From NCBI GenBank assembly GCA_019448385.1, contig JAGTXO010000045.1, positions 249,501 to 313,500 on the forward strand: a stretch of DNA of 64,000 nucleotides, in the 5' to 3' direction. Both the position numbers and the translations under genes were made by a program. The notes under the pieces were generated by a model. The model was not told the DNA's origin and searched no databases. It worked only from the letters and a program-made list of their open reading frames with translations. Shown one piece after another: positions 49,504 through 59,756 of this stretch (within the stretch, counting starts at the first letter, position 1; each line of letters starts with the position of its first letter). The stretch comes from Diacronema lutheri (Eukaryota > Haptophyta > Pavlovophyceae > Pavlovales > Pavlovaceae).

Positions 49504-49953
49504 CTTGAGAAACGACTTCTCTAAAGGAAGGTGTGAGTTCTATGAAAAAGAGCAGACTGTGAATGCGAGAGCTGCTCCCTCTCTCAACAAGAGTCGAAGA
49601 GAGCGCCATCACGATCGATCGGCCGCGCACCCTCCTCTCCCCGATCTTCGCCCCCTCCCTGCCTCCACACGCGCGCCCAGCGGATGGCCATGCGCACGCG
49701 ACGTGCGCGCCGCGTGCCACGTGTCACGCGCCCGCCTGCGCGCCGTCCGTGCGGCGCGCTTTGTCGCGCATCGCGATGCGCGCCGACGCGCGCGCGCGCG
49801 CACGCGGCAAGGGTTCTGCGCCCGGGGTGCAGCTGCGGCGCGCGCTGCTCACCGGCCTGGCGCGCGCACGCCACGATTACCGGCTCGCGCGTGCGCCGCG
49901 CAGGTGGCAACTCAGCGGAGCGCAACGGCGCGCCGTACCCCGCGCGCGACGCG
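49504..49953. promoter_or_regulatory. Divergent region between the IQ and SpoVS genes
   Basis: 450 bases between opposite ATGs. The part next to the IQ gene (49504-49600) is much less GC-rich (TTCTCTAAAGGAAGGTGTGA, TATGAAAAAGAGCAG), as expected for a promoter. The rest is CG-alternating. No gene is supported. Confidence 0.5.
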
Positions 49954-50602
49954 ATGGGCGACGCTGATGCGGAGATGGAGGTCGCGCCCGCACCCGTTCG
50001 GCGGGGCGGGCGCGACGCGGCTGGGCGCGAAGCCGGGCGCGAAGGAGGCGGACGACGCGGCGAGCGCGGCAGCGGCGGTGGCGGCGGCGGCAGCGGGCAC
50101 GGCGGCGGTGGCGGGCACGGCGGCGGCGGTGGGAGCGGCGACATGCCCGCCTTCCTCGAGCGGATCGCCAGGGGGAATAACCTGACCAAGATTGGTGCGC
50201 GCGCGCGATATGAGGGCGCGCGCGGCGGTCGGGGCATCGACCTCATATCGCGCGCGCCGGGGCATCGACCTACCGGCGCGCAGCCCTCGCCGCCGCGCCG
50301 CGCCACTCGCCGCCCGCGCGTGTTGCGCCCACGCGTGCGCGCGCGCGCGCTCGCTCGCGCTGCGCCGTGTGCGCGCGCCGCCGCGGCGCAGGCGCGTCGA
50401 CCAACCCGCGCGACACCGCGCAGCTGATCGCCGCACAGGCGCGCATGCCCGTCGAGTGTCCGTGCCTCATGGCCGTTGGTCCGCAGAGTTGCAACCAGGC
50501 GACGGTACGCGCGGCTGCGCGCCGAGCGCACGACCGCCGACCACGCGGCGTGCGCTCGGCGCGCGCGTGCTCGCGCGCGCGACGCCTCGCCCCGCCTCCT
50601 CC

Positions 50603-50643
<41 letters not shown>

Positions 50644-51164
50644 TGACCCCCCTCCCCCCACCCCTCCTCCAACCGTCGGCCCTTTTCCGCCGCGCCGCGG
50701 TTGCGAGCTGTGCGCAGAAGGCGATCTGCATCGCGCGCACCTACCTCAAGCTGTCCGAGGATGTGGACATTGCATTCCAGCCCGAATTCATTCATCTCGA
50801 TTTATCGGACACGTCGGGCCTCTCCTTGCCGATTGTCAAGAAGGCGCGGCGCGAGGCGGCGCCCGACGGCGCGGGCGTGTCCAAGATGCAGACGCTCAAG
50901 GTGGCGAGCGCGACCGACGCCAAGGTGCTCGCCGGCGCGATTGCGATTGCCGCGCGACAGAGCGATCGCGTGCAGATGGTCGCGATCGGCGCGGGCTCTG
51001 TCAACCAGGCCGTGAAGGGCATCGCGATAGCGCGGCAGTACCTCGAGACGGAGGGGCTTGACCTGACGTGCCGCCCGGAGTTTGTCGACGTGGGCACGGA
51101 AGAGGGCAGCGGCGGGCAGACGACGACGGCGATCAAGCTCGTTGTGCTCGTCGAGCAGTGTTGA
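49954..51164 (+). CDS. Tandem SpoVS-domain protein
   Basis: Three exons: 49954-50194, 50392-50504 and 50718-51164, joined in phases 1 and 0; 266 residues. The start is MGDADAEMEVAP. A Gly/Arg-rich linker follows, with GSGHGGGGGHGG, resembling RGG-type RNA-binding tails. Domain 1, assembled across both introns, reads ASTNPRDTAQLIAAQARM, CLMAVGPQSCNQATKAICIA and RTYLKLSEDVDIAFQPEFIH. Domain 2 reads LKVASATDAKVLAGAIAIAA, QMVAIGAGSVNQAVKGIAIA, RQYLETEGLDLTCRPEFVDV and TTAIKLVVLVEQC. Domain 2 matches bacterial SpoVS closely (LKVSA...VAGALA..., IGAG..NQAVKA.AIAR, AIKL.V). SpoVS is a small Alba-like-fold protein affecting sporulation and septation in Bacillus. Its role in algae is unknown; nucleic-acid binding is inferred from fold relatives and the RGG-like tail. 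Intron 2 holds 40 consecutive Cs. Confidence 0.88.
50604..50643 (+). repeat. 40-base poly-C homopolymer in a SpoVS intron
   Basis: Forty uninterrupted Cs in the intron 50505-50717, about 75 bases before the acceptor; on the transcript it would act as an extreme pyrimidine tract. Confidence 0.95.
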
Positions 51165-51312
51165 TTGGGCAGCGGCGCAGGGCACTCACTGAGGAGGCCC
51201 GTCTGTCTGCTGACTGCTGGTGTTGAGTGGCTGAATGCCCTGCTTGTCTGCCCTCCCACTTTGATTGGCGCACAGTGCCGGCCGACGCCAATCGCAGGAT
51301 CGAGGAAGCGTG

Positions 51313-52822
51313 TCATGCCGGCAGTGCCGGACTCGCCGCTCCCGGATCGTCGTCGTCGTCGAGTGGCGGCAGCGGCGCTGTGTAGCAGAGCTCGCGCAAC
51401 GAGCCGGTCGGTGGGTCGAGAGCGAGCGTGTGCACCGAGCCGCGCGGCGTGCCGACCATCACGGCTGCCAGCGCGCCGCCCGCCGGTTCGGCGGGCGCGC
51501 ACGCTGTGGCGGCGTGTCGAGGCCGCGGAGGCTGCACGCCATCGACAGCGACAAGCGCAGTGAGCTGGCCACTCACAGAGCCGAGCTGCAGCCTGTGCAC
51601 GAGGCCGCCGCCACCCCCCTCGCCCTCGCCTCCGGCCACGCCCGCGCGGAGGAAGTCGAGCACGGCGACCGTGCCATCCTTGGAGGCGGACGCGCCCACG
51701 AGCCCGCCCGTCTGCGCTCGTGGCAGGAAGTCGCACGCGGTGACGGCGTGCTCGTGCGGCCGCACGACCGCGAGCGCGCCGCTCCGCCTACGGTCGTACA
51801 GGCGCAGCTCGCAGCCGGCGCCCGAGAAGCCGTTACAACCGACCAGCACGTAGAGGCCATCGGCACTCACCGCGCCGCAGAGCGCAAAGTACTGCGACGA
51901 AGCCCGCGACGGCACCCGCGGCGGCGGCACAGCGCGTGCGTGAGGCGGGCGCGCGCAGCGTTGCGCGCGTCAGGCGTGGAGGCGCGTGCGCGCGGGCGGC
52001 ATACCCCGCCTCCTGCGGCCGCGCGGCGCGGCGCTGCCGGTGCTTTCGCGCGCACCTGCAGCGTGCGCTCAATCGTCGAGCCGACAGCCATGGCGCGCAC
52101 ATCCCACAGCCGCACGCTCAGGTCCTCCGAGCCCTGCACGACGAGCGCGGGTTCGGCGGGGCCACACGGCGCGAGAAACGTGGCGAGGTTGCGCGCGATC
52201 CGCGCCACGCCCACCTGCCTGCCCGAGCGCACGTCCCACGAGCGCACCGATGCGTCGCGGCCGGCCGAGACGACGAGCTCCACTGACGGGGCGCACACGG
52301 CCGAGACGGTCAGCGTATGGCCCTCGAGCGTGGCCGCGGCCTCGCGCACGCCGCGACGCCACAATTTGAGCGTGCAGTCGCGCGACGCCGACACCGCCGC
52401 GAGCGCGTCGGCGTCGCCGTGCGGCGCATGCAGCGGCGCAACCGCGTTCACGCCCTTGGCGTGGCCTGCCCACACCTCGAGCTGTTCGTGGCGCGCTGCG
52501 TCGTACAGGACGACGGTCTGGCTCGCACGGCGCGGGTGTGCGGAGCGCGCGGCGTGGGCGCGGCGCGCGCACGCCGGCGCACAACTCGCGCTGCGCGCGT
52601 GCGCGCGTGCGCGCGCACGCGATCCTCCGCGGCCGAGAGCCATGTTCCCGTCGACGGGCCGCGCGCGAGGCGGTTGACGATGTCAGAGTGCACGGCAGGC
52701 AGCACAGGTAGCGTTTCCCGCTCGTCTGCCGCCAAGCCGTACGCGCGCTGCCGGCCGATCGCCGCGGTGCCGCCGCCATTCGCATCCTGCCGGCCGGACG
52801 GCGCGCACATCGCCGCACCCAT
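51313..52822 (-). CDS. WD40-repeat protein, WDR31-like
   Basis: Exons 52822-52619, 52517-52056 and 51891-51313, all phase 0, give 414 residues from MGAAMCAPSGRQDANGG. WD repeats are visible: IVNRLARGPSTGTWLSAAED then RTVVLYDAARHEQLEVWAGH; AVSASRDCTLKLWRRG; LVVSAGRDASVRSWDVRSG; LVVQGSEDLSVRLWDVRAM; and SADGLYVLVGCNGFSGAGCE then LRLYDRR. The last block (cNGF.G.GCE..L.D.R), the preceding RNLATFL and the FLPR...ASASKDGTV segment follow human WDR31 closely in order and spacing. WDR31 is a ciliary protein linked to intraflagellar transport regulation, which agrees with a flagellated cell. The orthology is from memory of the family, so the symbol is left empty. It shares 140 bases of upstream DNA with the NAT10 gene. 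Confidence 0.82.
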
Positions 52823-52962
52823 CTCTTTCTTTGCGCGTCCGAAAAAAAAATAAAATGGCAAACCAAACCACGGGCCGCTGGTGACGCCACGCACGACGGA
52901 ACACGCGAACGTGGTCGCGTCCATCGGCCGGCCGTGGCCCTCGCCCCGCACTCGACGCGCGC
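52823..52962. promoter_or_regulatory. 140-base bidirectional promoter region
   Basis: Between the WDR31-like and NAT10 starts. Contains AAAAAAAAATAAAATGG (52842-52858), nearly the only A-run in the neighbourhood, 20 bases from the WDR31-like ATG. A shared promoter is inferred. Confidence 0.5.
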
Positions 52963-55900
52963 ATGCGAAAGGTGCCGGGGCCATGCGATGCCGCGAGGCG
53001 AGCGGGATCGCGCGCCCATGCGGCGGCGCGCGCGCCGCGCGAGCGCCGTGTCACCTGCTCACGCGCGCGCGGCGCGGCGCGGCGCGGCCCGCGGCGCGCA
53101 ACGCGGCGCAGAAGGTCGACGGGCGCGTGCGCGCGCTCATCGAGGCGGGCGTCGCGAGCGGGCACCGCTCGCTGCTCGTCGTCGTGGGCGACGGCGGGCG
53201 CGAGCAGGTGAGCAACCTGCACTACATGCTGAGCAAGGCGCAGGTGAAGGCGCGGCCGTCGGTGCTGTGGTGCTACAAGAAGGAGCTCGGCTTCTCGTCG
53301 CACAAGCGCAAGCGGATGGCGCAGATCAAGAAGAAGGCGGGCAAGGTGTCGAGCGGCGCGGCCGCCGCCGCCGCCGACGAGGGCGGCACCGACCCGTTCG
53401 AGCTCTTCATCTCGTCGACGGAGATCACGTACACGTACTACAAGGACTCGGCGCGCATCCTCGGCCGCACCTTTGGCATGGCCGTGCTGCAGGACTTTGA
53501 GGCGCTCACGCCGAACGTGCTCGCGCGCACGGTGGAGACGGTGTGCGGCGGCGGCCTTGTCGTCCTCCTCCTCGGCAAGCTCTCCTCCCTCCGCCAGCTG
53601 CACGACCTCGCGATGGACGCACACGCGCGGCTGCGCACGCCCTCATCCGGTGCGGTCGTGCCGCGCTTCAACGGCCGCTTCCTCCTGTCGCTCGCGGACT
53701 GCCCGGCATGCCTGCTGCTCGACGACGAGCTCAACGTGCTCCCTCTCTCCAGCCACGCGCACGCCATGCGCCCCGCCGCCGCCGAGCCCGCCGCCGGCGC
53801 GGCGGGCGCGAGCGCGGCCAAGGTGCGCGCGGCCGCCGAGCTGAGCGAAACGATCGCTTCGCTGCGCGACGTGCCGATCGCGGGCACGCTGCTACCGCTC
53901 TGCCGGAGCGCGGACCAGGCGAAGGCGGTGCTTACCGTTGCCGACGCGCTCGCCGACAAGACGCTCCGCCAGACCGTGGCGCTCACCGCCGGCCGCGGAC
54001 GCGGCAAGTCGGCGGCGCTCGGCCTCGCGCTCGCGGCGGCGGTCGGCTCGGGGTTTGCAAACATCTTCGTGACGGCGCCCGCGCTTGAGAACGTGCAGAC
54101 CGTCTTCGAGTTTGCGCTCAAAGGCCTCGACGCGCTCTCGTACACCGAGCACGCCGACTACTCCGTGCGCGAGGCCCAACCAGCAGGGGAAAGAGGGGGA
54201 GGAGGGGGCGGTGGAGGAGGCGGCGACGGCGGCGACGCACTGCTCGGCGACGGCGGCGGCTCGCGCTCGTCGTCGCTACGTTGTGTCTCGCGCATCGACG
54301 TCTTCCGCTCGCACCGGCAGACGATCCTCTACGTGCGACCTGACGACGCCCTCGCGGTGAGGCACGCCGAGATGGTCGTGATCGATGAGGCGGCGGCGAT
54401 CCCGCTGCCGATCGTGCGCGCGCTGCTCGGGCCGTACCTGTGCGTGCTCTCGTCCACCGTCTCGGGGTACGAGGGCACAGGCCGCGCGCTCTCGCTCAAG
54501 CTGATCAAGGGCCTGCGCGACAAAGCGGCGACGGACGTGCCTGGCGCGGGCGGCGGTGCGCGCAGCCTGCGCGAGGTCTCGCTCGCGCAGCCGATCCGGT
54601 ATGAGGCGGCGGACCCCATCGAGGCGTGGCTGCACGCGCTGCTCTGCCTCGACGCGGCCACTGCCGTCAAGCCCGTGCTCGCGTGCCCACACCCGAGCGC
54701 ATGTGAGCTCTACCTCGTCGAGCGCGATGCGCTCTTCTCGTACCAGCGCGCGAGCGAGGCCTTCTTGCAGCGCGTCGTCGGGCTGCTCGTCGGCTCGCAC
54801 TACAAGAACTCGCCCAACGACCTGCTCCTCCTCGCAGACGCGCCCGCGCACGCGCTCTTTGCGCTGCTCGCGCCGACGGCGGCGGGCGCGGCGGGCGAGG
54901 CGCGGCTGCCCGACGTGCTCGCTGTTGTGCAGATCGCGTACGAGGGGCAGCTCGGCAGGGAGATGGTGCGCGAGGGGGCGGGCAGGGGAATCGCGCCGTC
55001 GGGCGATCTGCTCCCGTGGACCGTCTCGACGCAATTCCAGGACGCCGACTTTGCCGCGCTCTCGGGCGGGAGGATTGTCCGGATCGCCACGCACCCGGAC
55101 CTCTGCCGGATGGGTTACGGCTCGCGCGCGCTGCAGCTGCTGCGCGCCTTCTTCTCCGGACAGATCCCGACGGACGAGGCGCGCGGCGGTGAGGGCGAGG
55201 CCACCGCGCCGCCGCCGCTCCTCCGCCGGCTGAGCGAGGTTGGCCCGCCGCGCGGTGGCCTCGACTACATGGGTGCATCGTTTGGGTGCGGTTACGACCT
55301 GCTCCAGTTTTGGCGCAAGGCGGGCTTTGCGCCCGTCTACCTGCGGCAGCAGCCGAACGACACGACGGGCGAGCACTCCCTTATCGTGCTCACGGTGGGC
55401 GCATTCGCGCGCGCCGCGCCGCGCCGCCGCGCAGCGCCGCGCCTGGCGCCGCTCACGCGCGCGCCGCCGCTCGCCGGTGGCTCGCGCGCACGCGCAGGAT
55501 CTGACGGGCAGCGCGGCGGGCTCTGCATCCGATTGGCTCGGCGCCTTCCACGCAGACTGGTGCCGCCGTTTCATGAGTCTGTGCAGCAGCGCGGCGCTCG
55601 TCAGCTCTGTCGACGTGTACACGGCCCTCGCGCTGCTGCAGCCGCACCACGCGCACAGGCCGGCGCCGCAGCCGGGGCCGGGCTCCGAATGCGCGCTCTC
55701 CAAGGCGCAGCTCGACGCGCTGCTCTCGCCCTACGACGTGCAGCGCCTGCGCGCCTATGCTCGCAGCATGGTGAGTGCACGACGCCAAGCCGCCATGCCG
55801 CCATGCTGCCATGCCGCCATGCTGCCATGGCCATGCCGCGAGGCAGAGGCGATATGTGCGCTTACCATGCTCACCACCCCCCGCCCTTCCCATCTCCTCG

Positions 55901-56721
55901 CGTAGGTGGACCACCACCTGATCACAGACCTGACGCCCACACTCGCAGCGCTCTGCCTCGGCCCTCAGCCGCGCGTGCGCGTGCAGCTCTCCGTCGCGCA
56001 GCAGGCCATCTTGCTCGCCCTTGGCCTGCGCCGGCAGAGCGCGGACGACGGCGCGAGTGCGCTCAAGTTGCCCGTGCCGCAGCTCCTCGCGCTCTTCGCA
56101 AAGGCCGTGCGCAAGCTGGCGGCCGTGCTGTGGGCCGTGCACGAGAAGGAGGCGGCGCAGGCGCTGCCGCGCGCCGGTGCGAGCGCGCAGGCCGCCGCGC
56201 GCATGCGGCCGCTCGTCGGCGCGTCGCTCAGCGCCGAGCTGCACGAGGGCGGGCAGCTCGCTCTCGCCGCGATGCGCACGCGCGGCGCGGACGACGGCGA
56301 CGGCGCGGTGCTCGACGATGCCGGGCCGCCCGACGAAGACGGCGCCAACGGCGGCGGGGTGGCTGCCGCCGCCGCGCTCGCCGCGTCCGGCGAGCTCGCG
56401 CGCTTTGCGATCCGCGGGACAGACGATGATTGGGCAGACGCGCTCCATGGCACGGCCGGGGGCAAGCCGTCGACAGTTCGCGTCAAGGGCGGCGGTGGCG
56501 GCGGCGGCGATAGCGACGACGATGGCGGCGGCGGCGGCGATGGCGGTGGCAGCGGTGGCAGCGGTGGCGGCGGTGGCAGCGACCGTAAGCGGCACAAGCA
56601 CGCGCACGACGGGCGCGGCGGCGGGCGCAGCGGCGGCGGCCGCGGCGGCGGCGGGCGCAGCGGCGGCGGCCGCGGCGGCGGCGGCCGCGGCAGGCACGGA
56701 GGCGGGCGTGGCGGCCGCTGA
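52963..56721 (+). CDS. RNA cytidine acetyltransferase (NAT10/Kre33/TmcA family)
   Basis: Exons 52963-52971, 53112-55394, 55498-55770 and 55906-56721, all phase 0; 1,126 residues. A nine-base first exon (ATG CGA AAG) splices to give MRKKVDGRVRALIEAGV, matching the conserved start of NAT10. Then KARPSVLWCYKKELGFSSHK, LGRTFGMAVLQDFEALTPNV and the RecA-like helicase part: TAGRGRGKSAALGLALAAA (Walker A) and VVIDEAAAIPLPIVRALLGP (Walker B). The GNAT part has IVRIATHPDLCRMGYGSRAL (acetyl-CoA loop). LRQQPNDTTGEHSLIVL and LLSPYDVQRLRAYARSMVDH follow. It makes ac4C in 18S rRNA and tRNA in the nucleolus, using acetyl-CoA and ATP. The C-terminus is an RGG-rich tail (GGGRSGGGRGGGGR), unlike the Lys-rich animal tail. 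Confidence 0.97.
55790..55835 (+). repeat. GCCATGCTGCCATGCCGCCATG-type intronic repeat
   Basis: Short CCATGCCGCCATGCTG units repeat four to five times in intron 3 of the NAT10 gene (55771-55905). The same CCGCCATGCTG word builds the coding minisatellite at 57590-57668 in the neighbouring gene. Confidence 0.75.
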
Positions 56722-57010
56722 CTTGGCTCGCGTTCGTGTGCGGTGGCACGGCTGCGCTGCCTCCGCCGTCCGCGCGTAAGGCCTGCAAGATCTGTGGCAG
56801 TACCAGCGACATGGTTTCGCCTGCCACTCGTGAAAAAAAATCCGGACTCGAGCTGACACACCCTGATCCTCGTGCCCCCGTGAGGCGGTGACCGACGGGC
56901 GACGTGTCCGCTCCCATGCTGCTGCTGAGTGCTGACTGTGTGACTGGTTTTGTGACTGCTCGTTGACAAGGCCAGTGAGATGCGCCTCGGCTCCAGGCGC
57001 GCGCGCGCCC
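56722..57010. other. Convergent gap between NAT10 and glutathione synthetase
   Basis: 289 bases, less GC-rich than the genes, with short CTGCTGAGTGCTGACTGTGT-like runs. It should contain both 3' ends. No AATAAA is seen; no gene is supported. Confidence 0.5.
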
Positions 57011-59593
57011 TCAAACGAGCAGCGGCGAGTCGAGCACGGCGAACCCAGCCGCGACGCCACCCTCGTCCGCCGCCTCCGCCTTTGTGCGCAGCAGGTGGCC
57101 GGCGTACTCGTTGCGCACCTCCTCGCCCTCGGTGCCGCACAGGAACGCGCTCAAGATGCCCAGTTCGCTCAGTGTCGACATGCGCCGCGCAACCTCGCCG
57201 CGCACGAGCAGCCTGCCGTGGTGCACCGGTGGGCGAATGCGCTCCATCAGAATGTACGCAGCCTCGTCGCCCGGTGCCAGGCTCGCCAGTTTGGGCGGGA
57301 TCGCATCGCCGTAGAAATTGTTGCCTGTCGCACAGTGAAGGAAGAGGGGGGGGGGGGGGGGGGGGGGGGCGGGGCGTTCGTTGGCTCGAGGGCGCGAGGG
57401 GCGGCAGCTGCGGCTGGACGCACGCGCGGCGAGCGACGGGCGCGACGCACCGCCGCCCTCAGGGGGAGGGGGGGGGAGGGGGGGGTTTCGAGCGACGGGC
57501 GCGACGCACCGCCGCCCTCGCGCTGCGGCTTGAGCACAAAATCGGCGGGCTGGCGCAGCAGTCGCTGGCGCAGCGTCTCGACACCGCCGCCATGCTGCCC
57601 GCCGCCATGCTGCCCGCCGCCATGCTGCCCGCCGCCATGCTGCCCGCCGCCATGCTGCCCGTCGCCATGCTGCGCAGAATGCGCGTCAGCGGGCGCGGCT
57701 TCAGTGGGCGCACACGCGGGCGTGTCGGCGGCGACCTGCGCGCCAACGGGCAGCCTCATCGGTGCGTCGAGCTCGTCGAGCGCCCAGAGGCCGGCAAAGC
57801 TCGCGCGCACCTCCGCCGCCTCGTCCGGCGCGAGAAATTGCTCGACGGCGCCCGGCATGGCGAGCGCCTGCTGCACCTGCGGGAGGGAGGGGGGGGGGGG
57901 TCGCGCGGCGCACAGGGCGGTGACGGACAGGGGCAGCTGGCAGGTGTATGCAATGGGCAGATGCCTCGGCCAATCAGGCGCAGAGCGCACAGCAGCGGCG
58001 GAGGGACTGCAGGGTACGCACTTTCTTCGCGCCGGCGAGGTGGTAGTTGATCGACGGGCACTTGACGGCAAGAGAGCGCTCAATCAGCAGCCGCGCATCC
58101 CAGCAGTCCGGCGACGGGTAATCGTCCGGACTGTAGCCCGCGCGCAGGTATGCGACGGCAACCTCCGCCTCAGCGGGCGCCTCCGCCCCCGCGCAGCACA
58201 ACTCGGGCACACCGCGTAACACGAGTGCACGCTCGCGCGCGGCTCCGCCCGTGCCGCAGGCGGAGGGGCCGAGGTGCGCACACTCCGCAAGCTGCCGGGG
58301 GGGGGGGATTGGGGGGGGCGTCAGGCGCGCGGGCGCGGGCACGGGCGCGGGCGCGGGCGCGGGCACGAGCGCGCCTTCACGCGCGCACACCTGCTGCAGC
58401 GTGCGGCGCACGGTGCGCACGGCACGTGACGTCCTCTCCTCGAGCGCAGCTGCGAGGAGAAGCTGGTCTGCAGAATTGCGTTCTGATGGCTGCACCACAA
58501 ACAGCACAACGATGGGACGAACGGCCGTGCAGCTGGGCGAGGGGGGAGGGGAGGGGGGGGGGAGAGGTTGGGTCAGGGGGGGGGGGGGGGAACGAACATT
58601 TGAGACGGCATGCTCGTGCTGCACGCGCGTCGCGCCACTCGGGCGGGGCGGCTGTCGCCGAGGCGGCGGGCGGAGGGGGCGGGCGGCGGGCGGCGGGCGG
58701 GCGGGCTGCGCTCACGCGGCGCCGCCGCCGGTCGACGCAGCGGAGGCGGCGGCGGATTCGATGTACAACCGCACGGCCGCGGCAAGCGCGTCGGGCAGCG
58801 CCGAGAGCGCCGGGTTGCGCGGCAGCGCCGCAGCCGGCGGGCGCAGCGGCTGCTCGACGACGGGACGGAGCGAGCTGCCGCCGCGCGACGAGCCGCCGCG
58901 CGCGAGCGGCGGGGGCGGAGAGGCGGGCGTGGCGGCGAGCGCGGCGTCGGCGATGGGCGGCGGTGCGAGGGCGGCGTGCATGCGACTGACGAGCGCCGAG
59001 AGGCAGCCGAAGGAGGCGGCGATCGTGTTGAGCTCCACCTGCAGCAGAGAATGCGGCCGAGTGGTGCCGCCATTGCCACCGCCGACGCCGAGCGCTCGCG
59101 CCTGCAGTCCGGGGCCGTGGAGCATATAGTCCGAACGGAAGAGGCCGAGGCGGATCGGCTGCGTGTCCCCCTCGGCGTGCACCGCGCGCGAGATGGCGAG
59201 CAGCCGCTGCGTGAACGGGTCGCCGAGCGCCGTCGCGTCGAGCGCGTCGTGCAGCCATTGCGCGTCAGACGCGACGCGGTGGACCAGCCGGCCGAAGAGC
59301 GGGGCGAGGCGGACGGCGCGCTCAAACTCGGCGCGTGGAAACGGCATCGGCTGGAGCGCGAATGGGCAGTGCACCCAGTTGGCCGAGCCGGCCGGCGCGC
59401 CGCGCATGAGCAGCCCGTTGCACGCCGCGTACGCGACCGCCGCGCCGACCGCTGCCTCCTCCGTCGGGTCGAGCGCGGCGCGCGGAGCTGCCGCCGCGGC
59501 GCGGCGCTTGGCGAGGTGCCGAGCGAGCGCGATGAGCGCCGCGCCCGCGCCCGCGAGGGCGCTGGCCAGCGCGAGGGTGCGAGGCGTCGGCAT
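57011..59593 (-). CDS. Glutathione synthetase (eukaryotic type)
   Basis: Five exons: 59593-58716, 58532-58367, 58291-58022, 57876-57510 and 57324-57011, all in phase, 664 residues. The N-terminus [20 protein letters not shown] plus [11 protein letters not shown] is a hydrophobic anchor or leader absent from cytosolic enzymes. Family blocks appear in order: [149 protein letters not shown] (the Gly-rich ATP lid, rebuilt exactly across intron 4) and [14 protein letters not shown] with [18 protein letters not shown]. It ligates glycine to gamma-glutamylcysteine with ATP. Insertions include a Pro/Ser-rich loop (58750-58930) and a Gln-His-Gly repeat before the ATP lid. The family is normally about 475 residues. 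Confidence 0.95.
57346..57369 (+). repeat. 24-base poly-G homopolymer in a glutathione synthetase intron
   Basis: Twenty-four Gs in intron 4 (57325-57509), read as poly-C on the transcript about 20 bases before the acceptor. Further G-rich runs (57465-57485, 57888-57900, 58296-58317 and 58545-58590) lie in introns 4, 3, 2 and 1 of the same gene, each just upstream of an acceptor. Confidence 0.9.
57590..57668 (-). repeat. 15-base coding repeat (Gln-His-Gly-Gly-Gly)
   Basis: Five copies of GGGCAGCATGGCGGC encode QHGGG in glutathione synthetase, plus one diverged QHGDG copy, upstream of the ATP lid. It makes a His-rich loop. Confidence 0.9.
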
Positions 59594-59756
59594 CCCGCGA
59601 GGTCGGCGGCGATTGCTGTCGGCCTAGGGAGCAAGCAGCCGTGGCACGATGGCGCCCGTCCGCAAGAAAGGCTGGGGGGCTAACCCTCACCCTCACCCTC
59701 TGGTCGACGCGCGCGTGCCCACGGCCGCGCCGACCCCGGCTCGCCGATCGGGCGCT

